Of a stretch of DNA of 64,000 nt, positions 21,622 through 31,988 are shown piece after piece. Position 1 is the stretch's first letter; each line of letters begins with the position of its first letter. The position numbers were made by a program, and so were the translations under genes. The notes beneath the pieces were generated by a model. It did no database searches. It saw nothing but the letters and a program-made list of their open reading frames with translations, and was not told the DNA's origin. Source of the DNA: Thermomucor indicae-seudaticae (Eukaryota > Mucoromycota > Mucoromycetes > Mucorales > Lichtheimiaceae); assembly GCA_000787465.1 (NCBI GenBank), contig JSYX01000127.1:1-64000 (forward strand). The letters run 5' to 3'.

Positions 21622-24095
21622 ATGCCTTCTCAAGAGGTTCGTCAGAGGTCAAACAAGAAAACGAGCAAAGGCGCGAAAAAGGCGGCAGAAGCTGCTCCTC
21701 CTCCGAAGCCAGTCGACCCGCGGTACGTACGTTTTGCCACTTTTTACCATCTCGCTCATTACCTACCTTATCCTCTTTTGCTGACAATGGATGCCACACA
21801 CACACACAGAACGACGCGGGACATGTTGACGGATGCTGGCACCTTTAGCTTCTCATTCAATTCGGCATTCCGGTTATTCCTCGTTGCTCGCTGCACGTCT
21901 GCCATCTTTTCAGTGATTCAGGACTGCGACGAAGTATACAATTACTGGGAACCCATGCATTACCTCCAGTACGGTTACGGCATGCAGACGTGGGAGTACT
22001 CGCCCAAGTTTGGGATCCGGAGCTGGGCCTATATCCTCCCGCATGCGATAGCTGGATGGTTTAGCAGTTTTGTTGCCACCAATAAGGCAAGTGAAGCGAC
22101 GTACGCACCGGGGGGTGCCAGGCCCATCAGTATAACACTTTTATATCCGTAGCTCCAAGTCTTTTATTTAATGCGTCTACTTTTTGCGGCCATTTCAGCG
22201 TTTGTTGAAGCCCACTTTTATCGGACCATCACCGAAGAGATTAATCCACACGTTGGACGATACGTCTTTGTCGCCTTGTTCTTTAGTGCTGGCATGTTTA
22301 ATGCCGCAACAGGCAAGTGGACTTGTTCACGAAAAGAAGAAGGGAATCCTTATGATAACCACGCTCTCTCCCCCACATCATTAGCGTTTTTACCGTCCAC
22401 ATTTGCCATGTGGACGACCTTTATGGCGTACTCTTATATTCTACGACCTCCGTATCAAATCAGCCATAAACGAACTTACCGCGCCGTCTTCTGTCTCGGC
22501 CTGGGTGCCTTGCTCGGATGGCCATTCAGTGCAGTTGTCGGTATTCCGTTTGCCGTGGAAGAAATCCTCGAGTATGGTCGGGACGGTGCATTTGATGCCC
22601 GAGGACGCGCTGTTGCCCTTGTGCGTCCAGACAACTGGCGCAGGCAACGTGTGATACGGCTGGCTCGAGCCATTGCCGTCTGCGCTCTCGGAATATCCGT
22701 AAGTTGACCCAAAGTCTCTCATGATTGGCCCTCGACTCATTTGCCTAATATAGCTACCTATCGTACTTGTGGACTACATCTTTTACCGTCGACTCATGTT
22801 TGTGCCTCTCAATATCGTCCTTTACAACGTGTTTGGTCAAGGTCCCAACATCTTTGGTACCGAGCCATGGTACTTTTACATTGTTAATGGCTTCTTGAAC
22901 TTTAACGTGTTGTTCCTGTTAGCTCTGGCGTCTGGAGTGTTGGCCGTACGTATCTTTTGTAGGGCAAGCATTTGGACCAGGAAAAAGATTTCTGACGGGG
23001 ATTCTATTTTACTTTAGCTGATCGCAGGTTACCTTGACCGTGATAAAGTGCCTGGCTCAGGCAAACTGGATGCCGTCTGGCCCTACGTCCTCCTCGGTCT
23101 AAAATTGATACCATTCTATATCTGGTTTGCCATCTTTACATTGCAGCCACACAAGGAAGAGCGCTTCCTTTACGTGGCCTATCCGTTCATTACCCTGAAC
23201 GCAGCCATTTCCATCTTTTTGCTTCGTGGTTGGGCCAGCCGAGCAGCACGTGCTTTGGGTGCGAAGGTAAATTTTTCTTTACCGGGCATCATGGAGAGAA
23301 TGCCACTAAAAAGGAGGGGCGATGATTATTTAGGTGATGGTGCGTGCGAGCGTGATCCGCTATGTTTCGTTTGCCATTCTTGCGGTCTTTAGCGTGATTT
23401 CCATTTCGCGTATCATTGCATTAGCGTCCCGGTACCGCGCTCCTTACCGCGTCTACGGCGCTCTCTGGCAAGACCGCCCAGCTGACCAGATCATGAACCT
23501 CGATTATCTCCAAGAAAATTATCCGTACAATGCCTCGGTTCGAGAGCTGAATGTGTGCGTCGGCAAGGAATGGTTCCGGTTCCCGAGCAGTTACTTTTTG
23601 CCGCGTGACGTCCGACTCCAGTTCATCAAGAGCGACTTTGACGGAATGCTGCCTAAACCGTTTGTGGAAGACTACAAGCTTGTGAGTTATGAGGACGAAA
23701 ACGGGGAGCAGCTGGCATACCGTAGCCGCCAGTTCAAGTTTGAAGGGGCGCATACGGTCCAACCAGGCTTTAATAGTCTAAACAAGGAAGACCCTGAGAC
23801 TTATGTAAGGAGGAGGAACCCTTTGGGTTCTCTGGTATGATATATTAATTAAAACGCGTCGCCGGGTTAGGTCAATCTTGAAGACTGCGATTATCTTGTG
23901 GACGCAGATTTCCCACTGCGTCCAAGATCGTTACGGGAACCGTCGTATATCCAGGACAGCAAGACATGGGAGATCCTGTATTGCGAGCCGTTTTTGGATT
24001 CGGTCAATTCGAACCAGTTGTCACGAGCATTCTATGTTCCTGGCGCCAAGGGTTTGGCGTGGGGTGATTACTGTCTACTTAAGAGACGTCCATAA
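21622..24095 (+). CDS. ALG9: Dolichyl-P-Man alpha-1,2-mannosyltransferase ALG9 (GT22)
   Basis: Eight exons (21622-21722, 21810-22086, 22153-22312, 22385-22698, 22754-22945, 23018-23266, 23334-23804, 23871-24095) sum to 662 codons. The GT22 signature is clear: ARCTSAIFSVIQDCDEVYNYWEP (about residues 65-87) with the first-loop acidic residues, HYLQYGYGMQTWEYSP, and the conserved PHKEERFLYVAYP near the middle, with many membrane segments between. ALG9 works in the ER lumen, adding the seventh and ninth mannoses to the lipid-linked oligosaccharide for N-glycosylation. Introns 22087-22152 and 22313-22384 both have GCAAGT donors, required to keep VATNK|LQVFYLMR and FNAAT|AFLPSTF in frame. Intron 1 ends in a (CA)n run directly at its acceptor. 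Confidence 0.95.
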
Positions 24096-24347
24096 TATTA
24101 GTTTGTAAAAAAAAATTACCATAACAATGCTAATAAATGACCCGCTCAAAGACAACAAGATAGGAGTACAGGGGGGGTATTTATCGAGCGAAAAGGAAAA
24201 AATCCGGATTCGAAGTTTGTTTCGCCTTTTTGTTCCAAACTTTAGTTGCCTCGTTCAATTTCGAATCAATAAAAATTGAGCCGGTTTTCCCTTGTCTTTT
24301 CTTCCTTTTTCCCTCTTTATTGCGTAGCTGCTGGCGGCTACTGAAAA

Positions 24348-25489
24348 ATGTCCGCCAAAAGATGGTTTCTTTACTGCGTAGTATGGTTGATCTTTGCATG
24401 CTTTATGGTATGCAGCAGCACTGCTACCATCATCGTATTGGTAAGGCTCCTCCACCCGTCTTTCATTCGAACGTTGGATATTAAACAATCGGGTACTAGA
24501 CCACCAATGAGTCGTATCCAGATCAACTGTCTTCGTTTGGACCTCCCATCACAGCCCGTCACGGCAAACTGGGGTTTCTGAAGGAACCCGCCCAAGATCC
24601 TATGGGATGCCGAGTCGTACAGCCTCCCTGCGACGACTGGATAGCTCTCGTTCAGCGTGGAGGCTGCTCTTTCGTCACCAAAGTCAGAAACATGCAGAAA
24701 AGCGGTGCCATTGCCGTCGCTGTAGGTGACACTGAAGACTCGAGATTGATCACCATGCATGGAATAGGTAAATAGAGAAAAAGCTCAGAGGAAGAAGAAG
24801 AAGCCTCATCATTATAATACATTAGGTGACACTTCAGACATCGATATCCCGAGCGTATTTTTGGCCAAACAGGATTACGAAATGCTTCGGTACCTGTCCA
24901 GTTCACCTTTAATGGTGCTCATGCTACGAGTGGACGAATGGCTTACATGGTAAATGCGGCAACAGCCATGAACAACACAGAAAGAGAAAAGTAATGACCA
25001 AATGAGTAGGCCACCCATACAGCTGTTCTTCTTCATTTTCATATCACCGAGTTTGGTCATGCTATTCCTGTACGTTTCCTATCGGCTACGACAACGACAG
25101 AGGCATGCACAAAACCTGGCCCCGGCGCACATTGTTGCACAGTTACCCACGAGACCCTTTAAGCGCGAAAAAAGCGGAGAAAATGATCACGACGAGTGCG
25201 CTATTTGCCTGGAGGATTACTTGGAGGGTGACATTATACGGATATTACCGTGTCGACATATGTTTCATGCATCATGCGTCGACGCTTGGTTGACGACTCA
25301 AAAGAAATTTGTAAGTGTGCATAGAGAAAGTTGGAGTAGAATGACGTCGTCTTATTGCTTTCCCATATGCATTGTTAGTGTCCAATTTGCAAACGCGACA
25401 TCACATTGACAAGCCAGCAACAGGATAATAGTAGACCAGTCGATGCATCCACTCTTTTACCATCCTTCTTTATGCGGTCTGACAACTAA
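24348..25489 (+). CDS. PA-TM-RING E3 ubiquitin ligase (RNF13/RNF167 type)
   Basis: Five exons (24348-24440, 24512-24767, 24826-24949, 25010-25310, 25379-25489) sum to 294 codons. Order: signal peptide (WFLYCVVWLIFACFMVC), a protease-associated domain (GCRVVQPPCDDWIALVQRGG, SFVTKVRNMQKSGAIAVAVGD), a membrane segment (LFFFIFISPSLVMLFLYVSY), then a RING-H2 domain (CAICLEDYLEGDIIRILPCR, HMFHASCVDAW, CPICKRDI) with all eight zinc ligands. Such proteins sit in endosomal or vacuolar membranes with the PA domain luminal and ubiquitinate cytosolic or membrane substrates. The last intron splits the RING between ...KKF and CPICK, leaving the zinc site intact after splicing. The first acceptor (AATGAG) is not strong but gives the right frame (SYPDQLSSFGPP). 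Confidence 0.9.
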
Positions 25490-25522
25490 TACTTTCAGTG
25501 TACTATATGAAAGAAATTTTCA

Positions 25523-26116
25523 TCATACTTTACTGCACGCATAGTGGTCCGCATGCCCTAATTTGCATAAAGAACCCGAACTTTCATCCGAAACAGATTC
25601 ACTTTTTGCTGGTATACCAAAAAAACGTGGGAACCGCCGCATGACCTCCTCCTGCTCGTCAACGTTCGCCGTGCTTATGATGGAGAGGCGAGCAGTCATT
25701 GATGATATGTCAGGTTGCGTCATGAATTGGGTATTCCGTAAAGGAAGGCTTTGTTTGTACAGCCAATTTTCGAATCCGTGCAGCAAGCGTGTCTTGATAA
25801 ATAGGGCATGAAAAATCGTGTTCTGTCTCGAATGATGACATTGAACGTTCAGTGCTATGATATGTTGTTGGAAAGGAAACGAAAAAACATAAGTTAGGGG
25901 TACATCCAACAGCTTGGCGGAATAGAAATGATCTATATTCTTTTGAACGGCATCGCCTCTCGAATTATAAGCTTTAGAGAGAGGGATCGACGTCCCTAAC
26001 AATAAACATTTGCTTATCCACAACACGTGTAGATCCAGACGTATTGTCATTTCCTGTTCTTCACTGATCCTCGTGTCTAGTTGACAAGATCTCTTGAAGG
26101 ATGGATCCGACATCAA
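25523..26116 (-). CDS. Hypothetical protein, 197 aa
   Basis: A continuous minus-strand frame runs from 26116 to 25523. The C-terminal part (STANVDEQEEVMRRFPRFFG, then SESVSDESSGSL) has protein-like composition; the middle is rich in His, Leu and Phe and could include unrecognised intron sequence. I recognise no domain, signal peptide or membrane segment. It faces the RING ligase tail to tail. It may be a real gene with one or two introns, a relic, or chance, and I would not assign a function. Confidence 0.35.
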   Translation of the reverse strand: MMSDPSFKRSCQLDTRISEEQEMTIRLDLHVLWISKCLLLGTSIPLSKAYNSRGDAVQKNIDHFYSAKLLDVPLTYVFSFPFQQHIIALNVQCHHSRQNTIFHALFIKTRLLHGFENWLYKQSLPLRNTQFMTQPDISSMTARLSIISTANVDEQEEVMRRFPRFFGIPAKSESVSDESSGSLCKLGHADHYACSKV

Positions 26117-26426
26117 ACACCATTACCTCGTATCCTATCTAGCTTAACCCAATGGACCCTCATCATGGTGAACGCCGACAATAAGAACTGCAAATGACCT
26201 CCTACGTTTTCTCGGCCTTGGCGTTCTGCCAACCTGCTGCTATAGATAGATGGATTCAGCCTTGGCTTGAGAGGTATGGCTTTCTAAAGTGAACTCCTCG
26301 TGGTCAGGCCACCTGCCTCCTTTCGCATAATTATGTATGGAGATGCACAGGGGGAAAAGAAGGTTGGCCCAAGCTGCTAAGTATCCTTTTTCGCCCAAAA
26401 CAAGGGAGTCCTGGCGTAATTCAAGC

Positions 26427-26436
26427 TATATATAAG
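26427..26436 (+). promoter_or_regulatory. TATA-box-like element
   Basis: The sequence TATATATAAG lies 51 bp upstream of the ATG at 26488, a usual distance for a fungal TATA box with a short leader. It is the main reason to take the small downstream ORF seriously. Confidence 0.4.
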
Positions 26437-26487
26437 CAACGCGTTCGAAAAAAAAACGTTTCTTCAGGACTCTTCCACACATATCAA

Positions 26488-26802
26488 ATGACTCTGCCGT
26501 GCAAACATTCAGCACTCGTTCATCCGCTACAAGTAATCGACCGAAAACGCAGCCCGCGCAACTTTTGCTCTGTTGCGGCCAAGTTCCTTCGATCCCTAAA
26601 GCCAGTACGACATAAGCCTCTAGTGCAACAACGAAAAGAAGAAGAAGCAGTATGGAAGGAAGAAGAAGAAGACGATGGGGAAGACGAGTGGGAACCACAA
26701 CAGCGCTCGGCATGTGTAATTCCTTTATCTCCCGTGACCTTTGCTGCAGGCTCCGTTGCTCAATGGCGACGGCAAAGACAGCGACAACCTATCCTAATAT
26801 AA
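26488..26802 (+). CDS. Hypothetical small basic/acidic protein, 104 aa
   Basis: A single open frame encodes 104 aa with a basic N-terminal half (Arg/Lys-rich, FLRSLKPVRHKPLVQQRK) and an acidic block (EEEEDDGEDEWEPQQ) followed by a hydrophobic patch. No domain is recognised. It has a TATA-like box 51 bp upstream and AATAAA-like sequence about 60 bp downstream (near 26861), which favours a transcribed gene. The minus strand is also open here but with low-complexity Leu runs that mirror the Glu block. Confidence 0.4.
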   Translation: MTLPCKHSALVHPLQVIDRKRSPRNFCSVAAKFLRSLKPVRHKPLVQQRKEEEAVWKEEEEDDGEDEWEPQQRSACVIPLSPVTFAAGSVAQWRRQRQRQPILI

Positions 26803-27102
26803 AGAAGACATCCTGTAAAACAATAGCATAGAATGTAGTGTAAATCATGGTTGTATATTTGGAATAAAATTTATTCATGCAAAGCAACGTATCAATCAAG
26901 ACTTCATATGAAACTGTGCATCACATGGTCGTGTCACACACACACCCCTCCACAGAAGTCATGGCGCTGTGATACGCGCTCTGAACCCGAGGCACATTAC
27001 GCACATCCTCACTTTCATGTTTCAGGGCAAATCCCTTTTTCTCTTTCTTTCTCTTTCTCTTGCCTTCTTCTCTCGGCTGTTACATGGAGTACACAAGAAA
27101 AT

Positions 27103-30100
27103 ATGACCGCATCAGAACTTGTGCCGTATGACAATGATAACCACAACAACTTGATCCAGGCGACGACGACGACGACCACGTTATTACCCAGCAACATTGC
27201 CAATTTTGTTACAGCCGTGGCCGTCGCTGCCAAACTCTCCTTACGCTGTTCATCGCTCTTTATTGAAGCGCTCTTTGAAGCAGCCAAATACAGCACCGTC
27301 TTTTCATTCGGCCTATCTCGTCAAGCTTTAATCAATGCCATTGCGACGGCCAAGAAACTGCATGCTTTGACTTTTACAGATGCTGAAAAGTATTAAGTTG
27401 TTTATAATGCAAAAGAACGCGGCTGAAAAGAGAACGAGAGATAAGGCTAATGTTTGTTGTTGGCCCTGTTTTCTTTTGGTTCATAGTGGATTTTTGCAAG
27501 TGCTCGATAAATACACTAGCCTTGGGATCTACGTTGTTCATCATACCTTCACCCTTGCTGAACTATTTGCTCTTTCAGGACTTCAGTTTACTTCACAGAC
27601 AATCCAGTCTGGTATCAAGGTATTTGAAGCGTTGGATGTTGTCACATGTTTGGTTGATATCACGAACTTTCCTTTATAGGCTGCCGAAGAATCGGTATAC
27701 ATCATTGACGGCATATTTGGATCCAACGAAACCTCACGTGCGATCGCTGCCGTCGTCACGCTAGTCCACAATGAACTCATGAACGATCCCGATTTTGAAT
27801 TGGCCAAGGACGGCAAAATGGCCATCCTTGGCGGTCTCACCAAGGCCCTGACAGCATTCGCCGTGCTGCAGAACGTCACTCACAAGCGCACCATGGAACA
27901 AATGCGGCTGACCGTCATGTGGAAAGGCCTCGTCGTGGAAGAGGAGGAGAACGAACAATTGCAGTATAATGGAGCGTCGCCACCGCCGCCGCCGCTCATG
28001 GAAGAACAAGACGAGAATGGAACAGACGTGCTTCAGGAACTTGAAGATATCCTCGCCACAGGTAGTGACGATAATACATGGCAGCAGCAGCAGCAGCAGT
28101 ACCCTGTATACGAGATCAGCACATCAACTAAACGAACGACGACCAGGACTACGCGTATCAGACCCATTGATCCGACCAAGAGTGAATGGGAACAGCCAAA
28201 GGCCAAATACATTGTCGTCAGATCCAATGAAGAGGACGCAGAGTCATTTATGGCCGTCGTGGACTCCAACAACAACGAGGAGAACAACAGCAACCAGCGG
28301 CTTCCTGGCCCGTGGATCGAACATGCCCTTGATCTTGGCGACGATAAGCAGCGACCTAACAACAGCCTTGTTAGGGGTCCCTCGAAAGGCCTGAAAATCA
28401 TGCTCTCAGCAGTATCGAAAAAGCTATCGCGCAAAAAGATAGAGCGCCAGGTCAAGTATGGCCATGAGGAGAAGGCGGACGGTGGTGGCAGCAGCAGCAG
28501 CAGCGACGCAGACAATGTCACTGTGACAACGAGCACGTCAACGACGCTGCGATCCACTGCAGCTCAATACACCTCGAACAGTAACGAAAAACAGCAGACC
28601 ACGGCGGCGACAGAAAAAGCGCCTGAACGCAGCAGCATCAAGCGGAAACCTTCATGGAGTCGCTTCAAATTGAAAGGAGCACGACGCAAAAGCGTCAGCA
28701 ATCTTTTTCTAAAAGGCACAGACGCCATGCGCAAAAAGCAATCCCCACCAACTCCTCCTCCTCCTTTACCACACAAACTCTTGGATATACCAGCACCAAG
28801 GAGCAGGTCCAATTCCGTCACCAACAGCAGCATTTCAAGCATCTCGCGTACGTTGACCACCACGACCTATACCACCACGCCTTCTCAGTCCTCCTCCTCA
28901 CCCAAACGCCAGGTAGAACAGCGCCAGCGCACGCTGATCCGATCTCCATCCTTACCTTTAAACCATCTTAGAAAACGAAAGCCGTCACCGCTCGACACAG
29001 AACCTGACCCACGCAATTTCCCACGCGACCACATCATCAAAAACATGGCCCGTTTCATGCGATACTCCAGTGCAGCCTACGGCGAATCCTTTATGCGCAT
29101 CCTCGGCATCGGCGACATCCCCAGCGAGCTCCCCAACTCGCATCACCCAAACCACCACGCGTTTGCGCACCACACCCGTGTCTCCGTGAACGATATCCTG
29201 CTCTCCAGCTACACCGACACTTCCTTTCTCTCTGTGCAGCAGCACGTCCAGTTGCACGCCCTGGTGCACTACGTCACGGTAGACCACACGGCACAGGCCA
29301 TCGTCTTGACGTGCCGAGGGACGTTGGGTCTGAGCGACATCCTGACCGATCTGACCTGCGACTACGCCGAGTTCAAGGCCGCGGACGGGCGCACGTACAG
29401 CGCGCACGGCGGGATGCTCGAAGCGGCGCAGCTGCTGGCAGAGCAGAAGGGTAAAGTGTACCAAGCGGTGCTGCAAGGGCTCGAGGCGTACCCGAGCTAC
29501 GGCCTGGTCCTGTGCGGACATTCGCTGGGCGCCGGCGTGGCCAGTTTACTGAGCGTGCTTTGGAGCGAAGAGCGAGAGAAACAGCAACAGACGACAGACC
29601 ATCCCGTGGGCGCGAGGGCGCTGATGCGCGACCCCGTACCGTTTGTGACCGCGCCACGGTCCGGGTTGCCGCCTGGACGGCCGATGCATTGTTACACGTA
29701 TGGACCACCGAGCACCATGTCTCTGGAGCTGAGCGAGTACTGTGCACGCGGGCTGGTGACGAGCGTGGTGCATGCGTTTGACATTGTGCCCAGCTTGAGT
29801 CTCGGGCTCCTCAAAGACTTTAAGAACATCGCCGTCAGTCTCTATCGTGAGAGCAGCGTGGCGGATGATATTCTGAGTCGGATTATGGGACGTTATCAAA
29901 AAGAAAAGTCACAAAAAGAAGAGGAAGAAGAAGAGGAACAGTGGTTCTGGGCGCTGATAAAGACGATGCGTGCCGATATGCGTGCCGAGAAATTGTACCC
30001 GCCCGGGACGGTGTTCCTCGTGGAATCGACGCCGGAGTTGATCCAGCGATCGGATGCCAGGGCAAAGACACAGCACGGAACGGCGCAGAAATCGAAACAC

Positions 30101-30259
30101 AAACAGGCTCACATGGTTGCACTAAATCGGTGCGAGGACGTCCAGAAAAGATTTTCAGAAATCATGTTTTCGCGTACCATGTTTCTAGATCATTCACCGA
30201 GCATGTATGAAAAGGCCATTCGGCATCTCTGTAAAGGTTATTTTGGTACCCATGTATGA
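27103..30259 (+). CDS. Class 3 (diacylglycerol-lipase-type) lipase
   Basis: Three exons (27103-27389, 27487-27619, 27680-30259) give 999 aa. After N-terminal helices (residues about 25-200) comes a long low-complexity region with a short polyQ (CAG repeats at 28082-28099), many Ser/Thr and basic patches. The catalytic alpha/beta-hydrolase domain starts near residue 650: AIVLTCRGTLGLSDILTDL, the nucleophile elbow CGHSLGAGVASLL (Ser near 752), and HAFDIVPSLSLG carrying the probable catalytic Asp. This pattern fits sn-1-specific diacylglycerol lipases and related class 3 lipases, which release fatty acid from diacylglycerol at membranes. The catalytic His was not fixed. The Met at 27103 is chosen because upstream codons lie in a C/T-rich leader. 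A Glu run (EEEEEEEQ) occurs near residue 890. Confidence 0.85.
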
Positions 30260-30423
30260 ATAAAAATGAGTCATGACCGCACCCCCTCCCAGGTTGGGAA
30301 AAATAAAAGCGTGCAAAAAGGTTATCTTATCAGTTTGGGTGTCTTCAAGCGCAGAAATCATAATTAGTGCTAGTGCAATTCGTTGGTCCTGTTTTTCCTC
30401 TCTTTCCCTATTCACAACTCGAC

Positions 30424-31859
30424 ATGATTACCATTCTTCCTGCACGACTTAAGATACTTCATTTCCCTCGATCGCACCTTGCCCATGTGACTCACGCCAT
30501 TGTCAAAGCTTGCTTTTTCCAAGACACCAAAGAGTAAATGTCAAGCCTCCCCAACTTTTCCAAGTCTGACCAGTTCGGTTGACGCTCTCCTTTTTCTTTT
30601 TTTTCGCTAGTCCCAACTACTTCTTTTCGTTTACAGAAAACGCGTACGAGATATCGATCGTCGCCAATAGCACCATTATTGATACCGATTTCGTGCCATT
30701 TCTAACCGCCGCTCGCTGTACCGATATGGGCATCTCGCCTGACATTTTTCGCGTTCTCCAGGTAGACGACGAAGGCGGTCAAGGTACGCAACAAGCCAGT
30801 CATGAGTGCGTGTGTAACATACCCCCATTGAATAACGCGATCAGATGCCAGTGGTAAACGTATCAGTGATCTCTCTGAACCGCTTGCTCAAGGCCAGTTC
30901 TCCATCTTTTACATGTCCACCTATCAAACTGATTTTGTGCTGGCAAGTATACGTAGACAAAAAGAAGAGAGAGAGACGGACTCACTAACCGAGTGAGTTC
31001 CAATGGATCAAGGTCAAAGAACGCCGAAGCCGACGAGCGATTCAGGTCCTGCTTGACCACGGCTTTCAATTCGACCAAGATTCTCTCGATCTGTTTATGG
31101 CCGAAGAAGTACCGATGCATCGACACCATCCCAACGTCTCGAGTGACTCACTCGCGACTACCGACAGCGGCGGCTCGACGTCACGGATGATGACCGCCCA
31201 AGACGACCAACAAGAAGAGCTCGAAAGCTGCGTCCTGGCCAACGAGTTACGCTGTGCTGGGTTGAACCCGCACTACCGCTCATCTTGGGCCATGACACTC
31301 TTGAAAATCTTGTCTTATCCTGAACTCATCAAGAGCTATTCGTATGTGTTTATTAGACAACTGGGGGGTGGGGGATCAATGGGAGGCCCGGTTTCGCTGA
31401 TAGGATATAACGCTACCCACTAGCGCCGAGCACACTCGCTTCTTTTCATATACAGCTACCAGCGACGGGATTTCGCTGATGGCAGACCAAGCCATCCTTG
31501 ATCTGTTCGAGGAAGAAGCCCTGTTTCAGGAGCAAGATACTGTCCCCCTCCGCGTCATCCAGGTCAATTTGGCAGGTACCAATCTGGACAGATGCGGTAT
31601 TGTCCGTTCCATTTCCCATCCTTTAGCCACCGAAGCCCACATTAATCTGCTGTATCTGAGTACATTCAAGACCGCGAATATCATTGTAAGTCTCTGGAAA
31701 GTGATCGATAAATCTTGGTTCTTTTTTTTTCTGACTTTACGATTTGGTTATATACAGGTTTCTGCACATGATCTTGAACGTGCACAGGAAATCTTGAGAC
31801 CTGATCTCGAAAAGATGCGGGACATGCTGAGCGAAGTGGTCCTAGAGCCTTTGCAATAA
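30424..31859 (+). CDS. CASTOR-like ACT-domain protein (putative arginine sensor of TORC1)
   Basis: Six exons (30424-30533, 30611-30783, 30845-30942, 31013-31341, 31463-31685, 31758-31859) sum to 344 codons. The arrangement copies animal CASTOR proteins: an N-terminal strand-rich half (MITILPARLKILHF, NYFFSFTENAYEISIVA), FSIFYMSTYQTDFVLVKE matching the CASTOR LSTYQTDFILV block, and a C-terminal half with GISLMADQ, LDRCGIVRSISHPLA and INLLYLSTFKTANIIV. In animals CASTOR1 binds arginine between its ACT domains and inhibits GATOR2, upstream of TORC1. Whether this protein binds arginine is unknown. Intron 30943-31012 is GC-AG (CTG|GCAAGT); its acceptor ATCAAG, about 24 nt after a CTAAC branch site, gives DFVL|VKE. 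It converges with the 7-TM gene. Confidence 0.8.
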
Positions 31860-31929
31860 TTTATTTATTACAATTACATAATGATAATAAAAAACACTGT
31901 CCAGAGTATAAACTACTAGTAATTAACAA

Positions 31930-31948
31930 GTATATATATATATATATG
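31930..31948. repeat. (TA)n microsatellite
   Basis: A run of about nine TA units lies between the convergent CASTOR-like and 7-TM genes, in what is probably 3' untranslated or intergenic sequence. Confidence 0.8.
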
Positions 31949-31988
31949 AAGGTACAATAACGATAAGTGAAGAAAATGTTGAAAAGAA

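Noticed and set aside
26426..26713. Minus-strand 95-aa frame with Leu runs
   Set aside because: It mirrors the Glu/Asp block of the plus-strand small ORF and has no other support.
28033..28863. Minus-strand frames of 174 and 99 aa inside the lipase gene
   Set aside because: Leu/Ser-rich mirrors of the polyQ and Ser/Thr low-complexity region of the lipase.
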